A stretch of DNA of 16,629 nt from Bacteroidota bacterium. GTDB lineage: Bacteria; Bacteroidota; Bacteroidia; Chitinophagales; Chitinophagaceae. Shown piece by piece: positions 14,122 to 16,629 of this stretch (position 1 is the first letter of the stretch; every line of letters starts with the position of its first letter). The notes below the pieces were generated by a model, which saw only the letters and a list, made by a program, of their open reading frames with translations, was not told the origin of the DNA and made no database searches. Both the position numbers and the translations under genes were made by a program. Where the stretch lies: the NCBI GenBank assembly GCA_023423285.1, contig JAFAFV010000058.1, positions 1 through 16,629 on the forward strand. The letters are read 5' to 3'.

Positions 14122-15315
14122 TTACAACCTGTACAGCAATCGCTTCACCAGCCTGAAGTTGGTAAAAGCTGATAGCGCCACTAATATCAAAGCAAGCAGC
14201 AACACTGCCCAGTGCACAAATGATGACAACTCCGGCCTGCTGAACATGATGAATTGATGAAAAGCCCATTGTATCAACTGCGTGAACGCCAGCGCGGATA
14301 AAACGATGATAATATAGACAGGTATAAACTGACGCGATACATTTTTGCTTAGCCAGACCGGAGAATAACCCAACGTCAGCAACAACTCAAGGCTTTGGCG
14401 GCTGCGTGCTATTACAAGTTGTAAATAAAATGAAAATAGCATCAATGCCATCAGCACTACCAGCAAACCAAAAATTCCCAATCCTGAAAAAATGCCCTGC
14501 AAGATCATTTTATTCCGGCCCAGCAACGTTTTTTCGCTGCTGATGCTATAATTTTTTGAATCAAGGAATTCAATGAGTTGCGGATCATTTACATCTTTCA
14601 ATTTCAAAAACAGGCGGCTTGCTTTTAATGTAGTATCCATACCCAGGTTAGCATTGGCCCACTCCAAAAAAGTTTTTGGAACCAGCACCGAGTTGATGCG
14701 ATCGCTGAAAGCAACAATACTTCCCGTAAAAATATACTCCTGCAAATTGGGTCCATAACATGTAATTTGTACAGGAATACCTACAGCCGTTTCTTTTGAA
14801 ACCTGCGGCAAGCCCTGGCCCGGCGCAAATACGTTGTAAATCTCAAAAAAGTCGGAAGACAGGATGATAGGAATATTTGTTTGCCCCTGTTGCCAGGAGA
14901 AGTTGGGCGGTATCGTGTCAATAAACTCATTGTCAAGCGATTCCAAAAACATATCTGTTCTGAAAGGAAGCATGTTGCCAGCGCTCAATGTTACCCTAAA
15001 TTCGTTGGCAATGAGCGGCGATACATTTTCAATGAACGGCTGCTGCTTCAGCTCGTTAATTTCAGCAGCATTAAAGAGATTTTTTTCCGGCTGCCCCATG
15101 GTTTCATTCGTAATGGTTTTGGTTATGGAAACAAAATCAAAATCGTCTTTACGAATGCTGCCTTCTTTCAGCAGTTTTTGAATATTGACAAACATTTGCA
15201 CAGAACACAGCAACAAAAGCACCCCCACACCCAAACCAATATATGAAAACCAGCGCGACGAAACGTTGGCGCCGGTTTGCAAAAGTGGTTCTAGATCTTT
15301 AAAAGATAAACGCAT
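14122..15315 (-). CDS. ABC transporter permease, FtsX/LolE-like
   Basis: About 397-residue membrane protein with the MacB/FtsX topology: one N-terminal helix (roughly residues 24-46, IGLGVGVLLLLCSVQMF), a large extracytoplasmic domain of ~220 residues, then three C-terminal helices beginning at GIFSGLGIFGLLVVLMALML, with the coupling-type segment ARSRQSLELLLTLGYSP between the first and second of them. The start is taken at ATG-15315 (RLSFKDLEPLLQTG after Met); a TTG two codons earlier is less likely. It lies 54 bp downstream of an ABC ATPase gene on the same strand, so the two form one transporter. Sequence conservation with named members looks low, and the substrate cannot be assigned. FtsX, LolE and MacB are the nearest known types by architecture. 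Confidence 0.85.
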   Translation of the reverse strand: MRLSFKDLEPLLQTGANVSSRWFSYIGLGVGVLLLLCSVQMFVNIQKLLKEGSIRKDDFDFVSITKTITNETMGQPEKNLFNAAEINELKQQPFIENVSPLIANEFRVTLSAGNMLPFRTDMFLESLDNEFIDTIPPNFSWQQGQTNIPIILSSDFFEIYNVFAPGQGLPQVSKETAVGIPVQITCYGPNLQEYIFTGSIVAFSDRINSVLVPKTFLEWANANLGMDTTLKASRLFLKLKDVNDPQLIEFLDSKNYSISSEKTLLGRNKMILQGIFSGLGIFGLLVVLMALMLFSFYLQLVIARSRQSLELLLTLGYSPVWLSKNVSRQFIPVYIIIVLSALAFTQLIQWAFHQFIMFSRPELSSFVHWAVLLLALILVALSAFTNFRLVKRLLYRL

Positions 15316-15369
15316 GTGCAATATTGATCTACAGGTTTATAATGTGCAGCATATTTACTTTGTTTCTGT

Positions 15370-16014
15370 TTACAAACGAAAGAGTTTTGTTGCAGGATAA
15401 TAATCCACACGCTCCAGTTCGGCAAAAATCACACATGCATTTCTTTCGTTTACCTCTTCTAAAATCAATTCCATTGCTTTTTTACTATTGGCATCATCCA
15501 AATGACTAAAAGGTTCATCCATTAACAAAAAATCAAAAGGTTGTAATAAAGCACGGATGATGACGGCGCGCTGCTGTTCACCATAAGAGCATTGCCTGGC
15601 CAGCGCATTCATTCTGCTGTCAATACCCAGCCGCTTTGCCATGTACACAATCTTTTGTTGCGGGTGATATGGATTGAGTTGCCTCTTAATCTCCAGGTTT
15701 TCCAAAATGGTTTGGTCCTCAAAGAGACGCATGTCCTGTAATATAATGCTCACGTGATCTTTACGCAGTTGGGCTATGTCCTCGCGTGTGATTTTTGCCA
15801 AGTCTTTATTGTCATAAGAAATATTCCCGTTATAATCCTGCCGCATGCGGTATAGAAAATGGATCAGCGAGGTTTTACCAGTACCAGATGGCGCTACAAT
15901 CTTCACCCGGTCACCCTTTGTAAATATGAGGTCTTTGCCCCATATTTCAGAAGTCTGTTTCCTAGCTTCTTCAAAGTAAGCTGGCAACAGATTTTTTATT
16001 TTGAGTGCATCCAT
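15370..16014 (-). CDS. ABC transporter ATP-binding protein with atypical signature and H-loop
   Basis: 214-residue nucleotide-binding subunit. Walker A APSGTGKTS (41-49), Q-loop Gln93 in ILQDMRLFED, signature CSYGEQQR (142-149) in place of LSGGEQQR, Walker B FLLMDEPF (162-169) and D-loop SHLD (170-173). After the next strand (CVIFAELERVDYY, 194-206) the expected switch histidine is absent; Ala-Glu occupies its place. General similarity is to LolD/MacB/FtsE ATPases, which matches the FtsX-like permease encoded immediately downstream. Hydrolysis may be slow or altered, or the pair may work in signalling rather than transport; this is inference. The ATG at 16014 gives a normal N-terminus. The upstream spacer of 183 bp separates it from hflX and is A-rich on the coding strand just before the start. 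Confidence 0.9.
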   Translation of the reverse strand: MDALKIKNLLPAYFEEARKQTSEIWGKDLIFTKGDRVKIVAPSGTGKTSLIHFLYRMRQDYNGNISYDNKDLAKITREDIAQLRKDHVSIILQDMRLFEDQTILENLEIKRQLNPYHPQQKIVYMAKRLGIDSRMNALARQCSYGEQQRAVIIRALLQPFDFLLMDEPFSHLDDANSKKAMELILEEVNERNACVIFAELERVDYYPATKLFRL

Positions 16015-16094
16015 TCAATCAAAATTTCTTAACCTGCTAACCTACACTTTTTTTTAAAAGGGAATGCAAAGTTTTTTTGTTTTTAATGCAACAG

Positions 16095-16126
16095 TTGGTT
16101 ATATAGTGCGTTTCTTATACAACCAA
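16095..16126 (-). other. Inverted repeat in the hflX-ABC spacer
   Basis: Arms TTGGTTATATA (16095-16105) and TATACAACCAA (16116-16126) with a 10-nt loop. In a minus-strand transcript all 11 positions can pair, one as G:U, so RNA from that strand folds better than the opposite one. It is not followed by a T-run on the minus strand, so it is not a standard terminator. More CTACC/GGTAG repeats lie between 16136 and 16185. The rest of the 183-bp spacer shows no gene I can support. Confidence 0.45.
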
Positions 16127-16197
16127 TTTCTGTATCTACCATAAGCTGGTGGCTACGGTAGTTTGCAACTCCGGAAGGGCTACCTTTTACCCTGCAA

Positions 16198-16629
16198 TCA
16201 ATAAAAAATTGATCTATACGGGTACCGTATTTTATAAAGTTCCTTTACTTTTTGCAGAATGGTACTTCGCAATTTCTCCACATTGCGCTTTTCTGTTGCA
16301 GAAACAAATACAGCATTATCACCGGTTTCATGGTTCCAGCGGTCGTAAAGGTCTTGCAGAATTTCTTTCTTAGTGTCTTCGCCTAGCCATTCATCAAAAG
16401 TTTGCTGCTCGTACAAATCCATTTTATTAAAAATAGTGATGGTGGGTTTTTCGTGCGCGTTCAACTCCTGTAGGGTTTTATTCACCACAGCCAGTTGGTC
16501 TTCATAATTGGGGTGCGAAATATCGACCACGTGCAGCAAAATATCTGCCTCGCGCACTTCATCCAGCGTACTTTTAAAGCTTTCTACCAGGTGGTGCGGC
16601 AACTTGCGAATAAAGCCCACCGTATCGCT
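16198..16629 (-). CDS. hflX: Ribosome-associated GTPase HflX (3' part)
   Basis: C-terminal 143 residues of HflX, a GTPase that splits stalled or heat-damaged 70S ribosomes. The visible part begins inside the G-domain at the G3 motif (DTVGF) and continues with the highly characteristic switch II region IRKLPHHLVESF and FKSTLDEVREADILLHVVDI. The G4 motif is FNKMD and a G5-like FVSATEKRNVEKL follows near the end. The N-terminal domain and the P-loop lie beyond the window edge, so the start cannot be given. The stop is TGA at 16200-16198. The C-terminal extension past the G-domain is short (VKELYKIRYPYRSIFY). It is on the same strand as the downstream ABC pair but separated by 183 bp with inverted repeats. 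Confidence 0.96.
   Translation of the reverse strand, partial: SDTVGFIRKLPHHLVESFKSTLDEVREADILLHVVDISHPNYEDQLAVVNKTLQELNAHEKPTITIFNKMDLYEQQTFDEWLGEDTKKEILQDLYDRWNHETGDNAVFVSATEKRNVEKLRSTILQKVKELYKIRYPYRSIFY

Noticed and set aside
16149..16373. Plus-strand small open frame over the hflX 3' end
   Set aside because: Mostly antisense to hflX; no promoter or domain. The spacer part is reported as a structured region instead.

Overview
The window comes from a Bacteroidetes chromosome, most likely Chitinophagaceae-like. The evidence is moderate GC, A/T-rich intergenic DNA without strong Shine-Dalgarno sites, several matches to the Bacteroidetes -7 promoter box TAnnTTTG, a transketolase encoded as a separate N-terminal subunit, and a set of housekeeping genes typical of that phylum. 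I see no mobile element, CRISPR array, tRNA or rRNA. The gene content is core-like, with a few accessory-looking items.

Layout. 1-914 (+) is the 3' end of a MacB/FtsX-type ABC permease. 992-2773 (+) holds tsaD and trmN6, both acting on A37 of tRNAs. 2780-3454 (-) is a stand-alone N-acetylmuramidase. It diverges from valS (3537-6155, +) across an 82-bp spacer that holds a perfect palindrome and candidate promoters for both directions. On the minus strand follow scpA (6961 to 6164), then further upstream frr, ppk2 and mscL (8886 to 7043, a probable co-transcribed group ending in a good hairpin terminator), then a WecA/TagO-like sugar-phosphate transferase (10114 to 8960) with its own terminator and promoter. 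The N-terminal transketolase subunit (10281-11114, +) and a gamma-carbonic-anhydrase-like hexapeptide protein (11695 to 11168, -) converge on one symmetrical hairpin terminator.

The most interesting locus is 11828-14065 (+). An AmgK-type sugar kinase domain is fused to a domain resembling the C-terminal half of RapZ, and the next gene is a MurU-like sugar-1-phosphate nucleotidyltransferase. Kinase plus MurU is the logic of the MurNAc salvage route (MurNAc to MurNAc-1-P to UDP-MurNAc). The RapZ C-domain is known in enterobacteria for sensing glucosamine-6-phosphate, so the fusion suggests a kinase with a built-in amino-sugar sensing or regulatory module. This is inference from domain content and synteny.

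The right end (minus strand) carries the 3' part of the ribosome-splitting GTPase gene hflX, a 183-bp spacer with inverted repeats, and an ABC ATPase/permease pair whose ATPase has an atypical signature motif and no visible H-loop histidine. Two start codons deserve attention. tsaD has no ATG, GTG or TTG at its conserved N-terminus and seems to begin at ATC (or is misassembled). scpA can only start at TTG.
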